Shown piece after piece: positions 21,037-28,149 of a stretch of 64,000 nucleotides of DNA. Positions within the stretch are counted from its first letter, which is position 1. Each line of letters opens with the position of its first letter. The translations under genes and the position numbers were made by a program. The notes beneath the pieces were generated by a model, which had not been told where the DNA came from, did not search any database, and worked only from the letters and a program-made list of their open reading frames with translations. The DNA comes from Paraburkholderia phenazinium (GTDB lineage: Bacteria > Pseudomonadota > Gammaproteobacteria > Burkholderiales > Burkholderiaceae): positions 496,001 to 560,000 of the forward strand of contig NZ_FNCJ01000003.1 of assembly GCF_900100735.1 (NCBI RefSeq), read 5' to 3'.

Positions 21037-22284
21037 TCATCCTGCGTGGGAAATGAGCTCTGGCGGGAACGGCGAGCGTTCGGAACGTTCGGCCGCACGG
21101 TCAGACGCGCGTTCAACCGTACTCTCGGCCGCCGCGTCGCCCGGATAACGGCGCAGCGGCGCGCGCAGTGCGCCGATCGGGCCGTGCAGCGCACCGTGCG
21201 AATGCGCATTCACCGGCCCGCCTGTCAGTGCGCCGTTCGGATGAGCCGCCAGTTGGCTGCTGACTTGAGCCGCGCCGTGTCCCCCGCCGTGACCCGTAGC
21301 ATGACCGGCCAGCGGAGCATGCGCCGCTGCGTTCGCCGGCGCATCCGCGCGGACCCCGGCCGAGCTGACCGTCGGCGCGCCTGGCATGCTCCGCGCAGGT
21401 TGCAAGGGCCGCGTGTAGCCATGCGCCGTCGCGGCCTGGTGTGCTGCATGGTGTGCTGTGTGCGTTGCTGCGCTCACGGTGCGGCACGCACGGTCGATCC
21501 ATTGACGCGCCCACTCTAGCGCATAGTCCTGTGCCGCATTGGCGTCCGTGAAGCGCGGACCGACGAGGCCCGAGCGCTCGACGCGCCGGCCGTCTTTCTC
21601 GATCTCCGCCCAGGCGCGATACATGGCGTTCGGCACGCGCTCCGCCGCGACATAGATGACATAGCCGCGCCGGTCGGCAATCTGCATGCCGCGCGCCGAG
21701 TAGCTCACCGGCAGCGGTCGCTGCGGATGATCGCAATGCAGGGGCTGCACGTTGCCGAGTTCAGCCGCGCGACGCACGGCCGGCTCGGTGCGCACGGCGT
21801 CGTGCGGCAGCGTGCCGGACAACTGGCGCGTCATGTCGGCGAGCGGATCGAGCGAGCGCCAGCCCTGCATGACGCCAGCGGGCGTTTGCCACGACTCGGG
21901 GCTCTTCCAGGACACGCCACGCATGCTGTCGTCGCGCGCGCTCACCGTCTCCGGTTGCGCAGCGGGCTTCGCCGGGGCCGGCGGCGTCGTCTGCGGCACG
22001 TAGACAAACGTGCGGCCCGTTTGCGACAGCAGCCTGGTCATCTCTGCGAGCGTGCCGTTCAGTTGCCATTCCTCGAAACGGCGGCGGCAGGTCGGACCCG
22101 ACGGATAGCGCCCTGGCAGCTTCGACCAAGGCTCACCGGTTGTCAGTATCCACAGAACAGCATTTGCCACGATGCGTGGCTCGGCGCGCGGCCGGCCGCG
22201 TCGATTTAGACGGACCGCCGGCTCGTCGGAAACGAGCGCAGCGAGTAGCGCCCATTCGTCATTGCTTAGCTCATCGAAAAACAT
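21037..22284 (-). CDS. Transposase-derived HTH (IS5/IS402 DUF4096-like) protein without catalytic domain
   Basis: 415 residues from ATG 22284 (GGAG 6 nt upstream; GTG 22296 is an alternative). Residues about 1-85 match the N-terminal helix-turn-helix domain of IS5/IS402-type transposases: FDELSNDEWALLAALVSDEP, NRRGRPRAEPRIVANAVLWI, LTTGEPWSKLPGRYPSGPT, CRRRFEEWQLNGTL. In those transposases a DDE nuclease follows. Here there is none. Instead comes a distinct middle part (about 115-275), with MRGVSWKSPESWQTP, GWRSLDPLADMTRQL, GYVIYVAAERVPNAMYRAWA and GPRFTDANAAQDYALEWARQ, then a long His/Ala/Gly-rich tail (about 285-400). It is convergent with bceA, 88 bp away. I infer a domesticated DNA-binding protein, perhaps regulating the exopolysaccharide genes. 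No inverted terminal repeats of a mobile element are seen around it. Confidence 0.7.
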   Translation of the reverse strand: MFFDELSNDEWALLAALVSDEPAVRLNRRGRPRAEPRIVANAVLWILTTGEPWSKLPGRYPSGPTCRRRFEEWQLNGTLAEMTRLLSQTGRTFVYVPQTTPPAPAKPAAQPETVSARDDSMRGVSWKSPESWQTPAGVMQGWRSLDPLADMTRQLSGTLPHDAVRTEPAVRRAAELGNVQPLHCDHPQRPLPVSYSARGMQIADRRGYVIYVAAERVPNAMYRAWAEIEKDGRRVERSGLVGPRFTDANAAQDYALEWARQWIDRACRTVSAATHTAHHAAHQAATAHGYTRPLQPARSMPGAPTVSSAGVRADAPANAAAHAPLAGHATGHGGGHGAAQVSSQLAAHPNGALTGGPVNAHSHGALHGPIGALRAPLRRYPGDAAAESTVERASDRAAERSERSPFPPELISHAG

Positions 22285-22805
22285 GCGGTTCTCCACACAG
22301 CCTGGCCAGGCTGCGACTTTGGGCGGCTCACGAATTCAGCGTGCACGATTCGTGTAGCGCCCCCGGTTGCACAAATATGTATTTACGTCCCGGCTAGATC
22401 GCGTTTGTCGCACTGCGTTAGTGCGAATGTTCCCCACCGCGAAGCACAAAACGTGGTCTCACTCGTGCATTGGAGAAATTGTGCAGGAAGCATACCACCA
22501 CCAGGGTTTGCATGAATATGACAAAGACAAGTGTTACGGATGGAAACAAACTTGTGCTTTTTGTTGCGTTGAATTTCCAATAGCCGCGGCAGAAATTCAG
22601 GCAGTTCCGACAGCGCATCTGGCTATCGTGCACACCGTGCGGGAAGAATTTCCGCACCATTTCAGAAAATGAAGCAGAAAAAGTCTTATGCCTTTTTAAT
22701 GGCGAATATGAGAGGCGTAGGCACCGTACAACACGCGGGTCAGCCCATATGCCGAACTTCCTTGTGGCCGTCTTGACGCCAATGCCCGGCCCTACGCGCA
22801 CGCGC
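22285..22805. promoter_or_regulatory. Intergenic region upstream of the HTH protein with two dyads
   Basis: 521 bp, AT-richer than its neighbours. No convincing gene: a 101-codon frame at 22367-22672 has no recognisable features, no clear ribosome site and is Cys/His-rich in a way typical of chance translation. Two dyads lie 45-142 bp before the HTH gene: CACGAAT 22329-22335 against ATTCGTG 22348-22354, with a central GTGCAC, and TCGCACT 22408-22414 against AGTGCGA 22420-22426. They look like operators for that divergently placed regulator or for another regulator. Confidence 0.45.
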
Positions 22806-23102
22806 TCAACGCACCGGATTCGAGGCCTGCTCGCCCACCACCGTCAGCCATGGACGCACCCGCCAGTGGGTCACCAGGCCTTCCCGCACATAGGGATCAG
22901 CGTTTGCAAACGCTTCCGCGGCAGCCGGCGAAGCGCCGGCGAACAACAGCATCGCGTTGTCGGTCGGCTCGCCAAGCGCACCGGCCAGCACCAGCTCGCC
23001 ACGCCCTGCGGCGGCCCACGCCAGCTTCAGATGCTCCTCGCGCCAGGCGGCACGGCGTTCGAGATAGTCGCTGCTCAGATCGTAGATCAGTAAGTAATGC
23101 AT
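22806..23102 (-). CDS. YciI-like (YCII domain) small protein
   Basis: 98 residues from ATG 23102 (AGAGG 7 nt upstream). The sequence MHYLLIYDLSSDYLERRAAW, then AGRGELVLAGALGEP, FANADPYVREGLVTHWRVRP, is the full ferredoxin-like YCII domain, complete in length. The His-Asp pair expected in the active pocket would be HLK near residue 25 and DPYV near residue 73. Cytoplasmic. Family members range from putative dehalogenase-like enzymes to proteins of unknown role, and nothing here picks one. Stands alone on the minus strand. Confidence 0.85.
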   Translation of the reverse strand: MHYLLIYDLSSDYLERRAAWREEHLKLAWAAAGRGELVLAGALGEPTDNAMLLFAGASPAAAEAFANADPYVREGLVTHWRVRPWLTVVGEQASNPVR

Positions 23103-23549
23103 GGTTATGCCTCTTGAGTTCGAGAACAACAGATTCGGATTGCGTCAATAGCGTCAATATTGCGTGATTACATTAGTTACGGAATTTTGTGCCGATTTAT
23201 TATTCCGTTGCGAGTGAATCGCCGTTATAAGAATGAACGCATTTTCCACTGCCGGCGAGACCGGATGAGTCCACTGAAAGGCCACGACGGCCACCGAAAA
23301 TTCAATCCGGACTCCGTACTATTTGCGCGCTCTACGCCATCCCGCCGTACCCTGCCCGCCATCGCCTGGCGGCCGAAACGGGCTGCGCGCCTGGGGAAAC
23401 CCCGCCTTGGCGGCTGTCAACCAGCCGACGCCGCCATCCGTTTTACCTGACAGTTTTGCCATAATAACGACGGCGATGGGCAAACGGATGCCTACGACGC
23501 CCGGTTGTACGACTACCAATAACAGTTTTCACCACCGATGGAGTGTCCC
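23103..23549. promoter_or_regulatory. Divergent region between YciI-like gene and psiF-like gene
   Basis: 447 bp without a convincing gene. Next to the YciI-like start is a tandem 9-mer GCGTCAATA at 23142-23150 and 23151-23159, followed by a weaker third copy, which could be a regulator site. Near the psiF-like gene, 23447-23464 read on the minus strand contains AAAACTGTCA, a perfect second half of the Pho box of PhoB, with a poor first half (12 of 18 positions to the Escherichia coli consensus). Confidence 0.4.
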
Positions 23550-23840
23550 ATGAAGATCCAATCCGCTCTCGCTGCCCTCGTCCTCGGCGCCGTGCTGGCC
23601 GCACCGGCTTTCGCCCAGAACAGCCAGCAGTCGAAGATGACCGTGTGTAACCAGCAGGCCGGCGACAAGAAAGGCGACGACCGCAAGGCCTTCATGAAGT
23701 CGTGCCTGTCGGGTTCCACGCCCACGGCGGCGCCGATGACCCAGCAAGAAAAGATGAAGGCATGCAATATGCAAGCCGCCGGCAAGAAAGGCGACGATCG
23801 CAAGGCCTTCATGTCGACCTGCCTGAGCAACAAGAGCTAA
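23550..23840 (+). CDS. PsiF-repeat protein, exported
   Basis: 96 residues from ATG 23550 (GGAG 6 nt upstream). Signal peptide MKIQSALAALVLGAVLAAPAFA, then two PsiF repeats, each about 30 residues: QQSKMTVCNQQAGDKKGDD-RKAFMKSCLS and QQEKMKACNMQAAGKKGDD-RKAFMSTCLS. Each holds two cysteines that could pair as a small helical hairpin. In Escherichia coli psiF is a phosphate-starvation gene next to phoA; its job is unknown. Periplasmic here. A partial Pho box about 85 bp upstream agrees with that but is weak. Confidence 0.9.
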   Translation: MKIQSALAALVLGAVLAAPAFAQNSQQSKMTVCNQQAGDKKGDDRKAFMKSCLSGSTPTAAPMTQQEKMKACNMQAAGKKGDDRKAFMSTCLSNKS

Positions 23841-24086
23841 GCAGGCAAGCATCGCCCGGTCCGGCCGTCGCGCCCATCGTTACGGCCGTCGGACCGCTCA
23901 ATACGTTTCAGCCGTCGCGGCGTTTCGCGCCGCCGCCCCGCCCATTCCCCACCTTTCAAAGTCCGTTCGCCGGAGCGCGGCATTTTCTTCTATGATGGCT
24001 GCGGAGACGGCCCATCTATAAAACACCATGCGCCATCGGGCCGCCATCTTGTCGTTGATGCCACTGTGCATCGAACGGAGGCAAGA

Positions 24087-24533
24087 ATGGTATGGAGACA
24101 CAAAAACCGCTGGTTCAGGCGGTGGCTGGTCGTCATCGTCTTTTGGGCGGTGCCGGTCGCGATCGTCGCGGTGCGCGAGATTCAGGAGGAGATGGCCTAT
24201 AACGCCGTCGACCTCGAGCGCGCGCTGACCACGTGGGAGTTCACCGACGCGCAACGCGCCGCCGGCGCCCCAGCCCGCTGTCACGGCGAGCCCGATGAGG
24301 CGCGCGCAGCCGGCTGCCCGGCCGTCGTGCTGGCCGCCAATGCGCCCCGCCAGCAAGAAGCTCGCGACGAATATGCATTGCGCCGCACGACGCTGTTCGC
24401 CTATCTGTGGCACGCGTTTGTCGGTTACTGGATCGTGCCGGCTGTCGTGCTGTTTCTGATCGGGGCGCTGATCGGCGGCATTCGCCGTGCGCTGCGCCGG
24501 CCACCGACAGTCAAGAGCACGCCCAACCATTGA
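24087..24533 (+). CDS. Small two-helix membrane protein, unknown function
   Basis: 148 residues from ATG 24087, with GGAGG 5 nt upstream; the frame's earlier GTG at 24066 lacks a site. One membrane helix near the N-terminus (WLVVIVFWAVPVAIVAV, about 14-30), a central soluble part with two cysteines (ARCHGEP and AAGCPAVV), and a second helix near the end (GYWIVPAVVLFLIGALIGGI, about 117-136), followed by a basic tail. The central part is probably periplasmic by the positive-inside rule, as both ends are Arg-rich. I do not recognise a family. Confidence 0.75.
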   Translation: MVWRHKNRWFRRWLVVIVFWAVPVAIVAVREIQEEMAYNAVDLERALTTWEFTDAQRAAGAPARCHGEPDEARAAGCPAVVLAANAPRQQEARDEYALRRTTLFAYLWHAFVGYWIVPAVVLFLIGALIGGIRRALRRPPTVKSTPNH

Positions 24534-24972
24534 AGTATCGCCTGCAGGCGTCGAGCACGCCTCGCAGGCGCATCTTGCCGCCGCCCAAGGCGAGTCCTGA
24601 TTGCGCCTCTACGACATCGCGGCAACACATTCGCACAATTCTTTCAAGTTAGTTTCATTCGTTCTGCCCCCCGGAAATCGGTAAAAAGCGCCTCGCAGAA
24701 TCACGTCGCAGGCAGTGCTGCGGGCTTGCGCGGAGACGCCAGATTCGCTGCGAAAGCCAACGCGCTGGCGGCTTTCAAGTTACTTTCATGGGCCGTTTGA
24801 GATCGGTCAAAGTTACCCAACGAATTCTGCCGATCGGCCGCAAACGCCCGCCCCACAAGGCTTCTCGCGATGCCCCCGAGCGCACCCATTTTGTGAGCCT
24901 GTGATATAACTTCTCAGGCAACCCGGCAGTACACAACGAGGTTGCGCCCAGGAACCACGACGGAGAAAAACG
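24534..24972. promoter_or_regulatory. Intergenic region upstream of SYLF lipoprotein gene, with repeated TTTCA sites
   Basis: 439 bp without a gene. A 17-bp element TTTCAAGTTAGTTTCAT (24642-24658) recurs as TTTCAAGTTACTTTCAT (24773-24789), 131 bp apart with one mismatch. Inside each copy TTTCA occurs twice, 11 bp apart, which is the spacing of direct-repeat sites of OmpR/PhoB-type response regulators. A weaker GTCAAAGTTAC follows near 24816. TATAAC at 24905-24910 is a possible -10 box. Confidence 0.5.
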
Positions 24973-25560
24973 ATGCAAAGACGAAACTTCATGCTGAAGA
25001 CCAGCGCCGCGCTCGCTTTCGGAGGCCTTACACTCGCTGGATGCACCACCTCGTCAGGCACTCCCGACAACGCCTCGACCAACTCATCGAAACGCCAGTC
25101 GATCGATGCCAGCGTCGACGGTACGATGTCGCGCCTCTTCCAGACGGTGCCCGGTTCGCGAGAGCTCGTGTCGAAGGCGCGTGGCGTGCTGGTGTTCCCG
25201 TCGGTGCTGCAGGCTGGGTTTATCGTCGGCGGCCAGTATGGCGAAGGTGCACTGCGGGTGGGCGGCTCCACCGTCGGCTACTACAGCACGGTGTCGGGTT
25301 CGTTCGGTCTGCAGGCCGGTGCACAGTCGAAGGCCATCATCTTCCTGTTCATGACGCAGGACTCGCTCGACAAATTCCGCAATACCGACGGCTGGTCGGC
25401 CGGCGGCGATGCTTCGGTGGCCCTCGTCAAAATGGGCGCCAACGGCGCGATCGACACCACCACGGCCACCGCACCGGTCGAAGTGTTCATCTTGACCAAC
25501 GCCGGCCTGATGGGCGACGTCTCGATCAACGGGACGAAGGTGTCGCGTCTGAAGATCTAG
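24973..25560 (+). CDS. SYLF (Ysc84-like) lipoprotein
   Basis: 195 residues; GGAG 7 nt before ATG. Lipoprotein signal MQRRNFMLKTSAALAFGGLT with lipobox LAGC (Cys 24). The SYLF lipid-binding domain fills the rest: LVSKARGVLVFPSVLQAGFI, VGGQYGEGALRVGG, YYSTVSGSFGLQAGAQSKAI, ILTNAGLMGDVSINGTKV. The domain binds phosphoinositides in eukaryotes; bacterial members are envelope proteins of unknown role. A paralogue of the same length lies at 48123-48713 on the other strand. A strong terminator follows. Confidence 0.92.
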   Translation: MQRRNFMLKTSAALAFGGLTLAGCTTSSGTPDNASTNSSKRQSIDASVDGTMSRLFQTVPGSRELVSKARGVLVFPSVLQAGFIVGGQYGEGALRVGGSTVGYYSTVSGSFGLQAGAQSKAIIFLFMTQDSLDKFRNTDGWSAGGDASVALVKMGANGAIDTTTATAPVEVFILTNAGLMGDVSINGTKVSRLKI

Positions 25561-25603
25561 GTCTGTGGCGCGAGGGTCTGCATTTGACTCTCGGGACCCA
25601 ATG

Positions 25604-25641
25604 AAAAACGGCGATGCCATCATGTGCATCGCCGTTTTTTT
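25604..25641. terminator. Rho-independent terminator, bidirectional
   Basis: A 14-bp perfect stem, AAAAACGGCGATGC 25604-25617 against GCATCGCCGTTTTT 25626-25639, with an 8-nt loop and a run of seven T ending at 25641. It ends the SYLF transcript and, read the other way (five T), can end the convergent glycosyltransferase transcript. Confidence 0.93.
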
Positions 25642-25695
25642 ACCGGCTTCGCAGCCGGTAACAGGGTATCCAGCAAGGGAGTCCAGCCGCGCGCC

Positions 25696-26766
25696 TTAAC
25701 GCGGCGTGGTCGTATCGATCACCTTGAAGCGCGAACGCTTCTGCGCCCGGATCACCGACTGATAGGCGTCGACATACTGCTGCGCCATCCGGTGCGAGGT
25801 GAAGCGCGTCTCGAAGCGCTCCCGTACGCCGGCGCGCGGCACCTTGTGCAAGCGGTTCACTGCCGCGACCGCACCGATCTCGTCTTCGACGATATAGCCC
25901 GTCACACCGTCTTCCAGCACTTCCGGCACCGCGCCGCGATTGAAGCCGATCACCGGCGTGCCGCACGCCATTGCCTCGATCATCACGAGGCCAAACGGTT
26001 CCGGCCAGTCGATCGGGAACAGCAACGCGTGCGCGCCCGAGAGGAATTCGGCCTTCTGATGATCCGCAATCTCGCCGATGAATTCGACATGCGGCAGGTC
26101 CAGCAACGGCTTGATCTCGCGTTCGAAGTATTCGGTGTCCGCCGCGTCGACCTTCGCCGCGATGCGGATCGGCAGGCCGCAGCGCGCAGCGATGCGGATT
26201 GCCGTATCGACGCGCTTTTCCGGCGAGATGCGGCCGAGAAACGCCAGATACTTCTGCTCGACCGGCTGCGGCGTATACAGCTTCTCAGGCAGACCGTGAT
26301 AAACCGTGGTCAGCCATTTGGCCTGCGGCAGCGGGTGGCGCTGCGAATTCGAAATCGAGATCACCGGCGCGGTGTTGAAGGTGTCGAACACCGGTTGTTG
26401 CTCCGGCAAATCGAGCCGGCCATGCAGGGTCGTGACGAACGGCGTCTCCTGGCGCTTGAACACCGAGAACGAGTAGTAGTCCATGTGAAAATGGAGCACA
26501 TCGAACGACTCGGCCTGGCGGCGCACCAGTTCCATCAGCAGCATATGCGGCGCGATCCGGTCGCGAATGCCGGGGTCGAGGCGCAGCGCGCGTGGCCATA
26601 CCGCCTCCAGTTTTGCGCTGGTGACCGAGTCGCCGCTCGCGAACAGCGTCACATCGTGCCCAAGGTCGACCAGCGCCTCGGTGATGTACGACACGACCCG
26701 CTCGGTCCCGCCATACAGCTTCGGCGGCACCGATTCGGTCAAGGGGGCGATCTGAGCAATTCTCAT
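25696..26766 (-). CDS. Glycosyltransferase family 4
   Basis: 356 residues. N-terminal MRIAQIAPLTESVPPKLYGG with the glycine-rich donor/acceptor loop (PPKLYGGTERVV), HFHMDYYSFS in the middle, C-terminal FLGRISPEKRVDTAI and the GT4 signature EPFGLVMIEAMACGTPVIGF with E-x7-E. Close in pattern to the group of GT4 enzymes that start with YGGTERV. It is not within the exopolysaccharide operon and stands alone, convergent with the SYLF gene. Its neighbour on the same strand, otsA, makes trehalose phosphate, but a shared pathway is only a guess. Acceptor unknown. Confidence 0.88.
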   Translation of the reverse strand: MRIAQIAPLTESVPPKLYGGTERVVSYITEALVDLGHDVTLFASGDSVTSAKLEAVWPRALRLDPGIRDRIAPHMLLMELVRRQAESFDVLHFHMDYYSFSVFKRQETPFVTTLHGRLDLPEQQPVFDTFNTAPVISISNSQRHPLPQAKWLTTVYHGLPEKLYTPQPVEQKYLAFLGRISPEKRVDTAIRIAARCGLPIRIAAKVDAADTEYFEREIKPLLDLPHVEFIGEIADHQKAEFLSGAHALLFPIDWPEPFGLVMIEAMACGTPVIGFNRGAVPEVLEDGVTGYIVEDEIGAVAAVNRLHKVPRAGVRERFETRFTSHRMAQQYVDAYQSVIRAQKRSRFKVIDTTTPR

Positions 26767-26985
26767 TGTTTGTCTCCGTTTATCTGACGGCGTGACATCG
26801 CGCGGCGAGGCGGCCGCCGCACGGCCCGCCGACGCTTTGGCCCGGCCAGCTTACGTAGCTTACTAACCTTCAATTATGGCCCGATTATTGGACCGATTGT
26901 TCCGCAATCTGCGCGAAAAAGCCCTAAGCCTTTCAATTCCTGCACGCTGTTACAGTCAGGAAACATCCTTGCCGCGCGCCGCGTC

Positions 26986-28149
26986 TCAGCGTCCAGGCCA
27001 TTTCCAGGGCGGCAGATCGAGCTGGTCGGCGCCGGCAATGCGGGTCGCGCCGAGTTCCTTTTCGAGCACGATCGAATGGCTTCCGTCCTCGCGCTCGAGC
27101 GCTGCGATCAGGCGCGCCGCGTGCGACACCACCAGCACCTGCGAGTGGCGCGACGCGTGGGCAATCAGCCGCGCCAGCGCCGGCAGCAGGTCCGGATGCA
27201 GGCTGGTTTCCGGTTCGTTCAGCACCAGCAAGGCGGGCGGACGCGGTGTCAGCAAAGCTGCCACCAGCAACAGATAGCGCAGGGTGCCGTCGGACAGCTC
27301 CGCGCCTTTTAGCGGGCGCAGCAGCCCGTGTTGATGCATCGTGACTTCGAAGCGGCCATCGAGGTTGACCACATCGACGCTCGCGCCCGGAAACGCGTCG
27401 TCGATGGCGGCGTCGAGCGCGGCCGGGTTGCCGATTTCGCGGATCGTCTGCAGCGCCGCCGCCAGATCGGCGCCGTCGTCGCTCAGCACCGGCGTATGCG
27501 TGCCGATCTGCGGCAACCGCACGGGCGACTCGCTATCGGTGCGGAAGTGGTCGTAGAAGCGCCACGAGCGGATCTGCTCGCGCACCGCGATCATTTCCGG
27601 CGCGCTGCGCGGGTCGGAGAACTCCGTCATCATGCTGTCGAAGCTGGCGACCGGTTGCGGGATGGTCTGCCACTCGCCGCTGTCGTCGCGCGCGCGGATC
27701 GATGCGCCCTGGCGGTCCACCAACAGCGCCGAGGGCCTCACCAGCGGGCCGCTCCAGATGCATTCGCGCTTGATGACCGGATCGAGCGAGAACGCCGAGC
27801 TCGAGGGCGTCGGCAGGCCGAGGTCGATCGCATAGCCGAATTCGTCGCCGGCAAAGCCGAGCCGCAAATTGACCGGCTCGCTGCGGCGCACGCCTTGCAC
27901 CGGCTGGTCGCCCGCCAGCATGCCGCGTGAGAAGCGTTCGGGGCCGGCCCACAGCGTCGACGGCAGGCCACCTTCGCGCGCGAGCGAGGCGATCACGCCG
28001 CCGCGCGCCGTCTCCGCCAGCAGCCGCAAGGCGCGATACACGCTGGACTTGCCGCTGCCGTTCGGCCCGGTGACGATATTCAGTTGCCCAAGCGGCACGA
28101 TCAGTTCGCGCAGCGACCGGTAGTTGGCAATCGCGAGCGTCGTCAGCAT
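26986..28149 (-). CDS. AAA-type ATPase, RecF/SMC-like (AAA_21)
   Basis: 387 residues from ATG 28149, which shares one base with the otsA stop (TGATG). The open frame further upstream is antisense-like noise inside otsA. Start MLTTLAIANYRSLRELIVPL and Walker A VTGPNGSGKSS (about 25-35); near the end LSDGTLRYLLLVAALL (ABC signature-like), Walker B LLVLNEPETSLHPDLLPAL and the His-switch VLVVSHAARLI. This is the single-gene ATPase fold of RecF/SMC hinge-less proteins, often found in toxin-like OLD/Gabija-type or unknown systems. Here no nuclease (TOPRIM) or helicase partner is adjacent. Function unknown. Confidence 0.85.
   Translation of the reverse strand: MLTTLAIANYRSLRELIVPLGQLNIVTGPNGSGKSSVYRALRLLAETARGGVIASLAREGGLPSTLWAGPERFSRGMLAGDQPVQGVRRSEPVNLRLGFAGDEFGYAIDLGLPTPSSSAFSLDPVIKRECIWSGPLVRPSALLVDRQGASIRARDDSGEWQTIPQPVASFDSMMTEFSDPRSAPEMIAVREQIRSWRFYDHFRTDSESPVRLPQIGTHTPVLSDDGADLAAALQTIREIGNPAALDAAIDDAFPGASVDVVNLDGRFEVTMHQHGLLRPLKGAELSDGTLRYLLLVAALLTPRPPALLVLNEPETSLHPDLLPALARLIAHASRHSQVLVVSHAARLIAALEREDGSHSIVLEKELGATRIAGADQLDLPPWKWPGR

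Noticed and set aside
21037..22284. Intact insertion sequence
   Set aside because: No DDE domain, no terminal inverted repeats or target duplications seen; only the HTH part resembles a transposase.
22367..22672. 101-codon Cys/His-rich ORF
   Set aside because: No ribosome site, no family pattern, regulatory-looking dyads at its start; kept as intergenic.
23142..23170. Tandem GCGTCAATA copies as a possible CRISPR-like or satellite repeat
   Set aside because: Only two perfect copies of 9 bp and a weak third; at most a regulator site.
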